NCBI RefSeq assembly: GCF_000817735.3
Contig: NZ_JTJC03000003.1
Location: 248,001-312,000, forward strand
Reading direction: 5' to 3'
Source: Scytonema millei VB511283
Lineage (GTDB): Bacteria; Cyanobacteriota; Cyanobacteriia; Cyanobacteriales; Chroococcidiopsidaceae
Length of the DNA stretch: 64,000 bases
Numbering within the stretch: the stretch's first letter is position 1; the number at the start of each line of letters is the position of its first letter. The notes beneath the pieces were generated by a model. That model searched no databases. It saw only the letters and a program-made list of their open reading frames with translations, and was not told the origin of the DNA. Made by a program: the position numbers and the translations under genes. This document shows, piece by piece, positions 47,968-57,296 of this stretch.

Positions 47968-48273
47968 ATGGATTCAGGCTGGAAACATAAAACTAAATTT
48001 CCGCTTCGTTTATATCTCAAACAACTATTTTTTGGTTCTCTAGATAAAGTTATTCTCAGCCCTACTGCTTTTTGGTATACGTACCAGATCGAGCTTTTAG
48101 AAAAATGTTGGCTACAAGATATAAGCCAGCAATTAGAAGACTATTTATACGATCGCTGGGACTTTTTTTTAATTGAAAATCACTGGAATTTTTATTGGAT
48201 GTATCAAGTAGAACGCTGTTGGGAACGAGATTGCATAGATTTTTTAGAAAATTGTTGGCTGCAAGAAGAATAA
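47968..48273 (+). CDS. Small aromatic-rich protein of unknown function
   Basis: A 101-residue frame beginning MDSGWKHKTKFPLRLYLKQL, very rich in W, Y, F and L. The pattern LEKCWLQD is repeated near the end as LENCWLQEE, suggesting internal duplication. It lies upstream of cphA on the same strand, 140 bp away; the gap holds AAAGTCA-type and TAACCAC-type repeats. No similarity was recognised and no strong ribosome site is seen, so it might not be expressed. Confidence 0.4.
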   Translation: MDSGWKHKTKFPLRLYLKQLFFGSLDKVILSPTAFWYTYQIELLEKCWLQDISQQLEDYLYDRWDFFLIENHWNFYWMYQVERCWERDCIDFLENCWLQEE

Positions 48274-48413
48274 AGCCAAAAGTTAAAAGTCACAAGTCAA
48301 AATCGAGGAGACAGGCGACAAAAGACAGAAGTTATGACTAACCACCGATTGTTGGTCACTGATAACTACTCACTTCCCAATAACTACAAATTGCCCAAGA
48401 GGAATGAATTAGG

Positions 48414-51023
48414 ATGAGAATTCTCAAAGTTCAAACATTGCGGGGTCCAAACTATTGGAGCATTCGCCGCCATCAACTAGTTGCTATGCAGCTAGACTTG
48501 CAAGAATTGGCAGAAAAACCATCTAATGAAATTCCAGGTTTTTACAAGGGGTTAGTTGAAGCACTACCCAGCTTAGAGGGACATTTCTGTTCTCCTGGGT
48601 GTCGCGGCGGCTTCCTAATGCGGCTACGAGAAGGCACGATGATGGGTCATGTAGTCGAACACGTAGCCCTAGAACTTCAAGAACTAGCAGGAATGCCAGC
48701 AGGCTTCGGACGCACCCGCGAGACGGCTACTCCTGGGGTTTATCACGTTGTATTTGAGTACGAGAACGAACAAGCCGGACGCTATGTAGCCCGTGCCGCT
48801 GTAAGGCTGTGTCAAAGTATTGTTGACACGGGATACTATCCCAAATCGGAACTAGAGCAAGATCTTCAAGATCTCAAAGCACTTCACCAAGATGCGGCTT
48901 TGGGTCCCAGTACAGAAGCAATTATTCAAGCAGCAGAGGCGCGAGATATCCCTTGGATGCAACTCGGGGCGCGTTATTTAATTCAACTCGGCTATGGCAA
49001 ACGGCAAAAACGGATACAGGCAACTTTAAGCGGTAACACGGGGATTTTAGGAGTCGAACTTGCCTCTGATAAAGAAGCTACCAAATACATTCTCAGTAAT
49101 GCTGGCGTACCCGTTCCCAGAGGTACGGTGATTAACTATTTTGACGAACTAGAAGATGCGATCGCCTCTGTAGGCGGTTATCCTATTGTTATCAAACCGC
49201 TAGACGGCAACCACGGTAGAGGCATCACCCTTAACATTCAAACTTGGGAAGCTGCAGAAGCCGCCTATGATGCAGCCAAAGCAGTTTCTCGCTCCATTAT
49301 TATCGAGCGCTACTATCAAGGGCGCGACCATCGCGTAGTTGTAGTTGATGGTAAAGTGGTTGCAGTTGCCGAACGCATTCCCGCTCATGTTGTGGGAGAT
49401 GGTAGGAGTACGATTGAGGAATTAATCGAAATTATCAATCAAGACCCCGATCGCGGCGACGGACACGATAATATCCTCACCCGCATTCAGCTCGATCGCA
49501 ATAGCGATCGCCTCTTAGCACAACAAGGCTACAGCTTAAATAGTATTCTAGACCGAGATGAAATTTGCTATCTACGAGCCACAGCAAACCTCAGCACTGG
49601 TGGTATTGCTTGCGATCGCACTGATGAAATTCACCCGGAAAACATTTGGCTAGCGCAACGGGTAGCAAAAATTATTGGTCTAGATATTGCCGGAATCGAT
49701 ATTGTTACCCCAGATATCAGTCGTCCTTTGCGAGAAGTGGGTGGCGTAGTGGTAGAAGTGAATGCCGCGCCTGGTTTTCGGATGCATACCCATCCCAGCC
49801 AAGGGAAGCCTCGCGATGTCGCGGGAGCAGTCGTCAATATGCTGTTTCCCCCAGGTAAATCAAGCCGCATTCCCATCCTCGCCGTTACCGGAACCAATGG
49901 TAAAACCACAACCACGCGCTTACTTGCCCACATCGTCAAGCAAACTGGTAAAACTGTCGGCTACACTACCACCGATGGTACGTATATCGGCGATTGTTTA
50001 GTCGATCGAGGCGATAATACAGGTCCTCAAAGCGCCCAGTTAATTCTGCAAGACCCCACGGTAGACGTGGCTGTATTAGAAGCAGCACGGGGCGGAATTT
50101 TGCGCTCTGGGTTGGGATTTGATGCCTGCGATGTCGGAATTATTTTGAACGTAGCTGCCGATCATTTAGGAATTGGCGACATTAATACAGTCGAGCAACT
50201 AGCTCACCTCAAGAGTGTCGTTGCAGAAACAGTGTCGCCCCACGGCTTTGTTATTCTCAACGCTGACGATCCTTTAGTCGCGGCAATGGCAAAACGGGTG
50301 AAAGCTCAAATAGCCTACTTTTCCCTCAACCCAAATAATCCCATCGTGCGAGAACATACTCGACACGGCGGCTTAGCAGCAGTGCATGAAGACGGTTATC
50401 TGTCAATATTGCAAGGAGAAATCAAACTACGACTCGAACAAGCAGTCAACGTACCGCTAACGATGGGCGGACGCGCCAACTTTGCGATCGCCAATGCCTT
50501 AGCCGCGAGTTTGGCAGCATTTACCCAAAGAATCCCCTTGGGACAGATTAAAGCTGGATTGCAGACATTTCAACCATCTGCCAGCCAAACCCCAGGTAGG
50601 ATGAATTTATTTGAGTTAGGCGATTATCACGCATTAGTTGACTACGCCCACAATCCCCATAGTTACGAGGCATTGGGTAGCTTTGTCCGCAACTGGCAAG
50701 GAGAACGGATCGGTGTAGTTGGTGGACCTGGCGATCGCCGCGACGAAGACTTCATTACCTTGGGCAAACTCGCCGCTGAAATGTTTGATTTTATTATCGT
50801 CAAAGAAGACGACGATACGCGCGGTCGTCCCCGTGGCGATGCCGCAGACTTAATCGAAAAAGGCATCCGCCAAGCCGATTCCAACTGCCACTACGAATCC
50901 ATCTTGGAAGAGACAAGAGCCATTAACACCGCCCTTGACATGGCTTCCCGTGGTAGTTTAGTAGTCGTCCTCCCCGAAAGCGTCAGTCGTGCTATTCGTT
51001 TGATTGAATCTCGAATCAGTTAA
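48414..51023 (+). CDS. cphA: Cyanophycin synthetase
   Basis: An 869-residue enzyme that polymerises aspartate and arginine into cyanophycin, the nitrogen store of cyanobacteria. The N-terminal domain holds CSPGCRGGFLMRLREGT; the ATP-grasp domain follows (YPIVIKPLDGNHGRGITLNI, VVEVNAAPGFRMH); the C-terminal Mur-ligase-like domain has the P-loop VTGTNGKTTTTRLL, ARGGILRSGLGFD and DYAHNPHSYEALG. The length is normal. cphB, the usual partner cyanophycinase gene, is not in the window. Confidence 0.97.
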   Translation: MRILKVQTLRGPNYWSIRRHQLVAMQLDLQELAEKPSNEIPGFYKGLVEALPSLEGHFCSPGCRGGFLMRLREGTMMGHVVEHVALELQELAGMPAGFGRTRETATPGVYHVVFEYENEQAGRYVARAAVRLCQSIVDTGYYPKSELEQDLQDLKALHQDAALGPSTEAIIQAAEARDIPWMQLGARYLIQLGYGKRQKRIQATLSGNTGILGVELASDKEATKYILSNAGVPVPRGTVINYFDELEDAIASVGGYPIVIKPLDGNHGRGITLNIQTWEAAEAAYDAAKAVSRSIIIERYYQGRDHRVVVVDGKVVAVAERIPAHVVGDGRSTIEELIEIINQDPDRGDGHDNILTRIQLDRNSDRLLAQQGYSLNSILDRDEICYLRATANLSTGGIACDRTDEIHPENIWLAQRVAKIIGLDIAGIDIVTPDISRPLREVGGVVVEVNAAPGFRMHTHPSQGKPRDVAGAVVNMLFPPGKSSRIPILAVTGTNGKTTTTRLLAHIVKQTGKTVGYTTTDGTYIGDCLVDRGDNTGPQSAQLILQDPTVDVAVLEAARGGILRSGLGFDACDVGIILNVAADHLGIGDINTVEQLAHLKSVVAETVSPHGFVILNADDPLVAAMAKRVKAQIAYFSLNPNNPIVREHTRHGGLAAVHEDGYLSILQGEIKLRLEQAVNVPLTMGGRANFAIANALAASLAAFTQRIPLGQIKAGLQTFQPSASQTPGRMNLFELGDYHALVDYAHNPHSYEALGSFVRNWQGERIGVVGGPGDRRDEDFITLGKLAAEMFDFIIVKEDDDTRGRPRGDAADLIEKGIRQADSNCHYESILEETRAINTALDMASRGSLVVVLPESVSRAIRLIESRIS

Positions 51024-51128
51024 CAGTTAACAGTTATCAGTTATCAGTTAGCAGTTATCAGTTATCGGTTAACCGTCTTCACGAAGTGTAGCGCAGCGTT
51101 TACCGTCAACCGTCAACCAACAACTCCT
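51022..51128. repeat. Repeat block between cphA and carA
   Basis: TTATCAG units (51028-51065), then CGTCTTCACGAAGTGTAGCG and TACCGTCAACCGTCAACC to 51118. The CTTCACGAAGTG...GCGTTTACCG motif also occurs, reversed, inside the CHAT gene near 8000. Confidence 0.8.
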
Positions 51129-51132
51129 AGTT

Positions 51133-52269
51133 ATGACCCCTCAACCCGCCCTTCTCGTTCTTGCCGATGGTACTGCTTATCATGGTTTGTCTTTTGGTGC
51201 TACTGGTACTACCGTTGGCGAAGTCGTATTTAACACTGGCATGACTGGGTATCAAGAAGTCTTAACTGACCCCAGTTATCGCGGTCAAATTGTCACGTTT
51301 ACCTACCCAGAATTGGGAAATACGGGCGTAAATTCTGAAGACGAAGAATCCGATCGCCCCCAAGTGAAAGGTGCGATCGCCAAAAATATCTGTCACCGTC
51401 CTAGCAATTGGCGCTCTACTGGCAGTTTGCCGGACTATCTCAAACAGCACAATATTCCTGGTATATACGGCATCGATACCCGCGCCTTAGTCCGCAAGAT
51501 TCGCGAAGTCGGCTCGATGAATGGCGCTATTTCTACAGAAATTCTCGACGAAGCAGAATTATTGCAACTCGTCCTCGCTGCCCCCAGTATGGCAGGATTG
51601 AATTTGGTCAGTGAAGTTACTACACCCACGGCTTATGAGTGGGCTGGAACTACTGATTCTGTATGGGAATTTAAACCAGTAGCCCCAAATAGGGAAACTC
51701 TCACCGTTGTTGCCATTGACTTTGGCATCAAACGCAATATTCTGCGGCGACTAGCGAGTTATGGCTGTCGCGTCATTGTCGTTCCTGCTAATACGCCACC
51801 AGAAGAAATTCTGAAATACAATCCCGACGGCATCTTTCTTTCTAATGGTCCTGGTGACCCCGCTGCCGTTGCCGAAGGATTTGAAACGACAAAAGCCCTC
51901 ATTTCAGCCCAAAAACCAATATTTGGTATTTGCATGGGACATCAAATACTAGGTCGGGCGCTAGGGGCAGAAACCTTCAAGCTAAAATTCGGTCATCGCG
52001 GTTTGAATCAACCTGCTGGCTTACAAAGGCAAGTCGAAATTACCAGTCAAAATCACGGCTTTGCGATTGATGCGGATTCCATTCCCGCAGATGTCGAAAT
52101 TACTCATCTCAACCTCAACGATCGCACCGTCGCCGGGTTGCGGCACAAATCTCTACCCCTATTCTCAGTCCAATACCACCCCGAAGCTAGCCCTGGTCCC
52201 CACGATGCAGATTACTTATTTGCCAAGTTCGTCGAATCCATGCGTCAGTCACGCACTGTAGGGGTGTGA
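51133..52269 (+). CDS. carA: Carbamoyl-phosphate synthase small subunit
   Basis: A 378-residue glutaminase subunit that supplies ammonia to CarB for arginine and pyrimidine synthesis. The N-terminal domain ([20 protein letters not shown]) is normal; the class I glutaminase has the cysteine in [15 protein letters not shown] and the histidine in [12 protein letters not shown]. The last residues and stop, TVGV, come from GTAGGGGTGTGA, a sequence like the dispersed repeats. Confidence 0.96.
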   Translation: MTPQPALLVLADGTAYHGLSFGATGTTVGEVVFNTGMTGYQEVLTDPSYRGQIVTFTYPELGNTGVNSEDEESDRPQVKGAIAKNICHRPSNWRSTGSLPDYLKQHNIPGIYGIDTRALVRKIREVGSMNGAISTEILDEAELLQLVLAAPSMAGLNLVSEVTTPTAYEWAGTTDSVWEFKPVAPNRETLTVVAIDFGIKRNILRRLASYGCRVIVVPANTPPEEILKYNPDGIFLSNGPGDPAAVAEGFETTKALISAQKPIFGICMGHQILGRALGAETFKLKFGHRGLNQPAGLQRQVEITSQNHGFAIDADSIPADVEITHLNLNDRTVAGLRHKSLPLFSVQYHPEASPGPHDADYLFAKFVESMRQSRTVGV

Positions 52270-52274
52270 GAAAT

Positions 52275-53104
<830 letters not shown>

Positions 53105-53214
53105 AAATTCCAGAGCGCCCGAATCGTCAAGACACGTACATAAATGTTATTCCCAGATAACATTTATTCGCGATCGCTTACTGTTTTGAATTTAACAATT
53201 TGTAGGAAATTGAG

Positions 53215-53285
53215 AGTGGCTGGTGGCTAGTGGCTAGTGGTTGAATTCTTATGTCTAGTCACCAGTTACTAACCACTAGTCACTA
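53215..53285. repeat. Inverted heptamer arrays before the SBP stop
   Basis: GTGGCTA/GTGGCTG units (53217-53242) face ACCACTAGTCAC-type sequence (53262-53284), an inverted arrangement as at 15970. The final part overlaps the end of the substrate-binding protein gene. Confidence 0.8.
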
Positions 53286-54622
53286 TTGCGAAAAATCAAA
53301 TCCAACCTTTGCTGTGCTGCTTGTAATGCCTCGGTAGGGGTGTTTTTTCCTAGTAAGACGGCTTCTAACGCCCTACCTAAATTTTCTGACAAGCGACTGT
53401 AACCAGGAAAAATCGGACGCGATCGCCCGTATTTTGCTTGTGCTAAAAATACTTCTACGGCAGGCTGTTTTTTGATGAAATCTTGATATTTCTGGCTTTC
53501 CCTTGCCTTCATATTGACGGGTAAATATCCCGTACCAATTGCCCAATCAGTTTGAAATCCTTCACTGACAACATACTCGGCAAACTTGAGTGCGGCGCGT
53601 TCGCGTTCCGGCGTAGACTTGAAGACAAATAGGTTTTCTCCACCAATTGCAGTTGCTTGGCGATCGCCTTGAGGAATTGGAAACACGCCAAAATCTATTC
53701 CTGTGGTTTGGAACTGTCCCAGCGTCCAGGGTCCAGTCAATTGCATCGCTACTTTTCCAGCTAAGAAAGCATCGATTTCAAATCCCCGTTCTGGTAAAGA
53801 TAGGACGACAGAACCATCATCGACTAAATCGCGCCACAACTGCAATGAGGCGATCGCACCCTTGTCATCTGCTATGTTTACATCTGCTGGTTGTTGGGGA
53901 TTGTTACTTGCCAACTCGCCGCCACCACTCCACAGAAAGGGTAGCCACAGAAAGACGCTAAATTCCCCTTTTCCTAACGGCAAAAACATTCCGTGTTGGT
54001 CGAACCGCTTGTCTCCGTCTTTATCAATGGTTAATTGACGCGCGACTTGACGCAACTCTTCCCAAGTTTGCGGTAATTCAGTTATTCCTGCGGCTTCAAA
54101 TAAACTAGGACGGTAAAACACGCCTACATTGTTTACCCCAAACGGCACAGACCAAGTATGCCCCTGATACTCCATCGTCGCAAACAAGCTAGGATCGATT
54201 TCATCCTTTACGGGAGAAGTTTGCAGCAGATCGTCTAGAGGACGAATTGCATCGAGTTCCACCAACTGTCCGGTTAGCGTCGCATTAAACCACAGTAAAT
54301 CTGGCGGTGCATTTCCTACTACTGCTGCCAAAATTTTCGGTAATTGCTGTTCTGCTTGCCCGACATACAAAGATTCTACTTGAATGTCAGAATGTTCTCG
54401 ATTGAAGCGGTCTACCAGTGTTTGCAAAACATCGCGATTGGGTGGTGGATTTACCCCTTGCCACAGCGTAATTTTTGTGAATCCAGAATTGCTAGGTGTC
54501 ACCTGACATCCCACCAAAGTTAGAGTTACCACGAGTAGGAGGAGAAGAAATTTAGTTTTGAATAGGTAGCGATTGAACAACTTCACTAGTTTTTTCAATT
54601 GACCTTTAAGTTTTATTGTCAA
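53276..54622 (-). CDS. Sugar ABC transporter substrate-binding lipoprotein
   Basis: A 448-residue family-1 solute-binding protein. Its signal region ends in a lipobox, LTLVGCQ (about residue 39), so the mature protein is lipid-anchored on the periplasmic face. The fold is shown by DVLQTLVDRFNREHSDIQVE, GNAPPDLLWFNATLTGQL and WSVPFGVNNVGVFYRPSLFE. Likely ligands are oligosaccharides or glycosylated solutes. It diverges from the permease gene at 54752. Confidence 0.9.
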   Translation of the reverse strand: MTIKLKGQLKKLVKLFNRYLFKTKFLLLLLVVTLTLVGCQVTPSNSGFTKITLWQGVNPPPNRDVLQTLVDRFNREHSDIQVESLYVGQAEQQLPKILAAVVGNAPPDLLWFNATLTGQLVELDAIRPLDDLLQTSPVKDEIDPSLFATMEYQGHTWSVPFGVNNVGVFYRPSLFEAAGITELPQTWEELRQVARQLTIDKDGDKRFDQHGMFLPLGKGEFSVFLWLPFLWSGGGELASNNPQQPADVNIADDKGAIASLQLWRDLVDDGSVVLSLPERGFEIDAFLAGKVAMQLTGPWTLGQFQTTGIDFGVFPIPQGDRQATAIGGENLFVFKSTPERERAALKFAEYVVSEGFQTDWAIGTGYLPVNMKARESQKYQDFIKKQPAVEVFLAQAKYGRSRPIFPGYSRLSENLGRALEAVLLGKNTPTEALQAAQQRLDLIFRNSD

Positions 54623-54751
54623 AATTTTAATCTAGAATTGCGATCTGTAGACAACCGTAAAAAAACACGGATTCCTGAAGTTATATTTGAAGTATGTATT
54701 CAAGGAAATTCATTGCGCATGTAGGTGCAAGCCTTGTTACAGGAGATGCAG

Positions 54752-55582
54752 ATGAAGGCAGATAAAAAGATATCTTTTATTCCAATTTTATATGCGATTT
54801 TGATTATCTATGCGATCGCCACTTTTTTACCCTTTGCTTGGGCGCTTTCTGCTTCGTTTAAACCTTTAAATGAAATTATCGCTGGTGGTTTGAACTTGAT
54901 TCCGCAGAATTTCACTTTAGAAAATTATCAAAAAATTTTCCTAGAAGAACCGTTATTTGGTCGTTGGTTATTGAATAGTGTTATCGTTGCTAGCACTGTC
55001 ACTATTCTCAATCTTTTATTCAACTCAATGGCTGGTTATGCCCTTGCGCGTATTCCATTTAAGGGAAATCAGATCTTGTTTTTCAGTATCTTAGCAGTTT
55101 TAATGGTTCCAGCTCAAGTCACGCTGATCCCTAGTTTTTTAATTCTCAAATCTTTAGGCTGGCTAAATTCATATCAGGGATTAATTGTTCCGAATATTGT
55201 TAATGCAACTTTCATCTTTATGATGCGGCAGTTCTTTGTTAACTTTCCCAAGGAATTAGAAGAAGCTGCTGCCTTAGATGGTTTGGGTCATTTAGAAACT
55301 TTCTTTCAGATTGTCTTACCTTTAGCTAGACCAGCTTTAGCAGCCCAAACTATATTTATATTTTTAGGTTCGTGGAATAACTTTTTGATGCCATTAATGA
55401 TTATTTCCACTTCAGACATGTTTACTTTACCTTTAGGTTTGAATACATTCAAGGGACAATACATTAGTTATTGGAATTACATAATGGCTGCGTCTATGGT
55501 ATTCACTTTACCCGCATTGTTAATTTATGCCTTTTTCAACCGTTATTTCATTCAAGGGGTAACTTTCACGGGGAGTAAGTAG
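54752..55582 (+). CDS. Carbohydrate ABC transporter permease (MalG type)
   Basis: A 276-residue inner-membrane permease with six helices and the EAA loop EEAAALDGLGHLETFFQIVLP that contacts the ATPase. The ATG at 54752 is preferred over the GTG at 54725 because AGGAG lies six bases upstream. Its partner MalF-type permease and ATPase are not in the window. The TAG stop lies within the 28-bp hairpin repeat at 55579. It is divergent from the SBP gene, sharing about 130 bp of promoter region. Confidence 0.9.
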   Translation: MKADKKISFIPILYAILIIYAIATFLPFAWALSASFKPLNEIIAGGLNLIPQNFTLENYQKIFLEEPLFGRWLLNSVIVASTVTILNLLFNSMAGYALARIPFKGNQILFFSILAVLMVPAQVTLIPSFLILKSLGWLNSYQGLIVPNIVNATFIFMMRQFFVNFPKELEEAAALDGLGHLETFFQIVLPLARPALAAQTIFIFLGSWNNFLMPLMIISTSDMFTLPLGLNTFKGQYISYWNYIMAASMVFTLPALLIYAFFNRYFIQGVTFTGSK

Positions 55583-55605
55583 GGTGCGTTAATTAACGCA
55601 CCCTC
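55579..55605. terminator. 28-bp-type palindrome containing a permease stop codon
   Basis: GTAGGGTGCGTTA and its inverse, last base differing. Same element as at 29458 and 60920. The TAG is the permease stop; on the other strand the next gene ends right here (55604). Confidence 0.8.
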
Positions 55606-56020
55606 ATTCATAAACATATCTTTCTGCTACTTTCCAATAGCGAGAGAATCGTTTCAGATCGATATAGCCATCGTACTCAAAAAATGGCTCGACTTCAAGA
55701 ACTTCTAGTTTGAGCGATCGCTCAATTTCATCACAGATTGTTTCAAATCTGGGACTAGGACTATTCGCTGTCACCACTAAATTAGCATTTTGTTCTTTGG
55801 CAAAAGCTAACACTTCTTTTACCACATCACCCCGTCTAATCACAACAGGTAATTCCAATAAGCATTCATAAATAAAAGTAATCCGTTTCAAACTCAATTG
55901 CCACTCCTCAATCAAAGCCTCATCCCAAACCCAAATTGCAGGCGAATTGGGATATTCTTGCAGTGCGGGATTTTTTGGACTCAAGCAATCTCCGTGTATC
56001 CAGATAATAGGTTGACTCAT
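55604..56020 (-). CDS. Detached photolyase/cryptochrome N-terminal antenna-type domain
   Basis: A 138-residue protein with the Rossmann-like fold of the photolyase N-terminal domain: IIWIHGDCLSPKNPALQEYP parallels the usual LVWFRRDLRLSDNPAL; AIWVWDEALIEEWQLSLKRI parallels the strand-helix region; PVVIRRGDVVKEVLAFAKEQ parallels the L-x-RGD segment; ANLVVTANSPSPRFETICDE ends it. It lacks the FAD domain, which is encoded separately just upstream. The order of the halves is reversed from a normal photolyase. Function as a complex with its neighbour is inference. Confidence 0.7.
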   Translation of the reverse strand: MSQPIIWIHGDCLSPKNPALQEYPNSPAIWVWDEALIEEWQLSLKRITFIYECLLELPVVIRRGDVVKEVLAFAKEQNANLVVTANSPSPRFETICDEIERSLKLEVLEVEPFFEYDGYIDLKRFSRYWKVAERYVYE

Positions 56021-56024
56021 GGTA

Positions 56025-56130
56025 ATGGGTAATGGGTAATATCCTGACTCCTGTACGGGCGGGTTTTGGACGTGGATTGATTGTTACAATCGGTGAATCT
56101 TTTGCTAAACCCGCCCCTACCACTTCTGAT
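56025..56130. repeat. Heptamer (GTAATGG)n and GGGCGGG palindrome in the gap of the split photolyase
   Basis: GTAATGG units at 56020-56040 and a GTACGGGCGGGTT ... AAACCCGCCCCTAC element at 56053-56120 separate the two half-genes. Confidence 0.85.
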
Positions 56131-56132
56131 TC

Positions 56133-56981
56133 CTATCGCCTTTTTTTCCCGCGTTGCCAACTTTGACTGTTGGGCTGCCGATTAAATTCTGCTTTGGGAA
56201 ACAATCGCTGTTCTATTTGTTCGTAACTACCTTCAAAGTCACAATGTCCGTAGAGGGGACATTCGCGACAGTAAACACCATTCGTATAACGTTCTAAGTT
56301 TTCACGGTTGAAAAAATAGGGTTTGTGGCTAAACGTACTCGCTACCCACTGCCAAGACATATTATTACTCGCCGGATCTCCGTCTAACAAGTGTTCCAGA
56401 AACCATATTGCCCCAACTTGCCAGCGGATGCGTCGCCAATGCACCATATAAGCAGCCATCCACATCCGAGTGTGGTTGTGTAGATACCCTGTCTGACGCA
56501 TTTGTTGACTGAAACTGTCAATACAAACTAACCCTGTCGTCCCTGTATTGATGTCTTCTGGTAGTTCGAGGGCGTACTCTTTGGCAGTGTAACCAGTTTT
56601 ATACTCTTCTCGATCTTCCCAAATTCCATTTCCTAATTTGACATATAGGCGTTGCCAATAGTCACGCCAGCCGAGTTCGTTGATTAATTTCGTCGCTTCA
56701 TCTGGCTGCTGAATTTTGCTCAAGACATATTTCTTAACTTCAGCTAAACTCAAAACTCCATAGCGCAGATAAGGCGAAAGGCGAGTTACCGCACCCGTGA
56801 GAAAATTCCGAGTTTTGGCGTAACGTCCCGGATCTACTATTTGTAAAGCTGTTTCAGCCGCTTTACGACCCCCCACAGTTTCGCTGATGTTATCATCTCG
56901 ACTCGCGGCGGTGGGAAATTGTTCTTTTAAGTAAGCTACCAGTTCTTCGCGGCTGGTAAAATCGCGTTGCATATCCTTCAT
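56133..56981 (-). CDS. Detached photolyase/cryptochrome FAD-binding domain protein
   Basis: A 282-residue protein matching the helical FAD-binding C-terminal domain of photolyases: LSPYLRYGVLSLAEVKK, ELGWRDYWQRLY, LHNHTRMWMAAYMVHW and LLDGDPASNNMSWQWVASTF. The order of motifs is normal. A short Cys cluster (C-x2-C-x5-C in YCRECPLYGHCDF) follows, near the site where some related proteins bind metal or Fe-S, though the pattern here is not one I recognise. The N-terminal half normally needed for DNA repair is missing; the companion gene is 112 bp downstream on the same strand. Confidence 0.85.
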   Translation of the reverse strand: MKDMQRDFTSREELVAYLKEQFPTAASRDDNISETVGGRKAAETALQIVDPGRYAKTRNFLTGAVTRLSPYLRYGVLSLAEVKKYVLSKIQQPDEATKLINELGWRDYWQRLYVKLGNGIWEDREEYKTGYTAKEYALELPEDINTGTTGLVCIDSFSQQMRQTGYLHNHTRMWMAAYMVHWRRIRWQVGAIWFLEHLLDGDPASNNMSWQWVASTFSHKPYFFNRENLERYTNGVYCRECPLYGHCDFEGSYEQIEQRLFPKAEFNRQPNSQSWQRGKKRR

Positions 56982-57006
56982 ATCAGTTGTCAGTTATCAG
57001 GAAATC

Positions 57007-57073
57007 GTAGGGGCGGGTTTAGCAAGAGATTCACGGCTGGCGGCGAGAAATTTTTGGTCAAAACCCGCCCGTA
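57007..57073. repeat. GGGCGGG palindromic element
   Basis: GTAGGGGCGGGTTTAGC ... AAACCCGCCCGTAC, a full copy of the element found at 1168, 37543, 45642 and 56053. It lies upstream of the FAD-domain gene. Next to it stands CTTCCCCGAAGGGGTAGTGT (57109-57128). Confidence 0.8.
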
Positions 57074-57137
57074 CAGCAGTAGTTGCGAATTACGTTCACG
57101 TAGCTTGCTTCCCCGAAGGGGTAGTGTAGCGCAACGT

Positions 57138-57275
57138 TTATTGTAAATCGCGCATTGAATTGTCTCCCTTATCCAAAAATAGGTAGGGTAAACCGAATCG
57201 GCGTTGGGGGGAATCTTTAGTTAAGTAAAGAGCGATCGCAGGGATTAAGCCATTAAGATCCTGATTAAAGAACAT
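57138..57275 (-). CDS. Possible small protein (45 residues)
   Basis: A frame starting MFFNQDLNGLIPAIALYLTK and ending SMRDLQ. The LIPAIALYLTKDSPQRRFG stretch looks protein-like, but no ribosome site is clear and the frame extends further upstream into the htpG start. It would diverge from htpG with 21 bp between the starts. Not recognised. Confidence 0.3.
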   Translation of the reverse strand: MFFNQDLNGLIPAIALYLTKDSPQRRFGLPYLFLDKGDNSMRDLQ

Positions 57276-57296
57276 TTCACACAACACTGATTTAGT

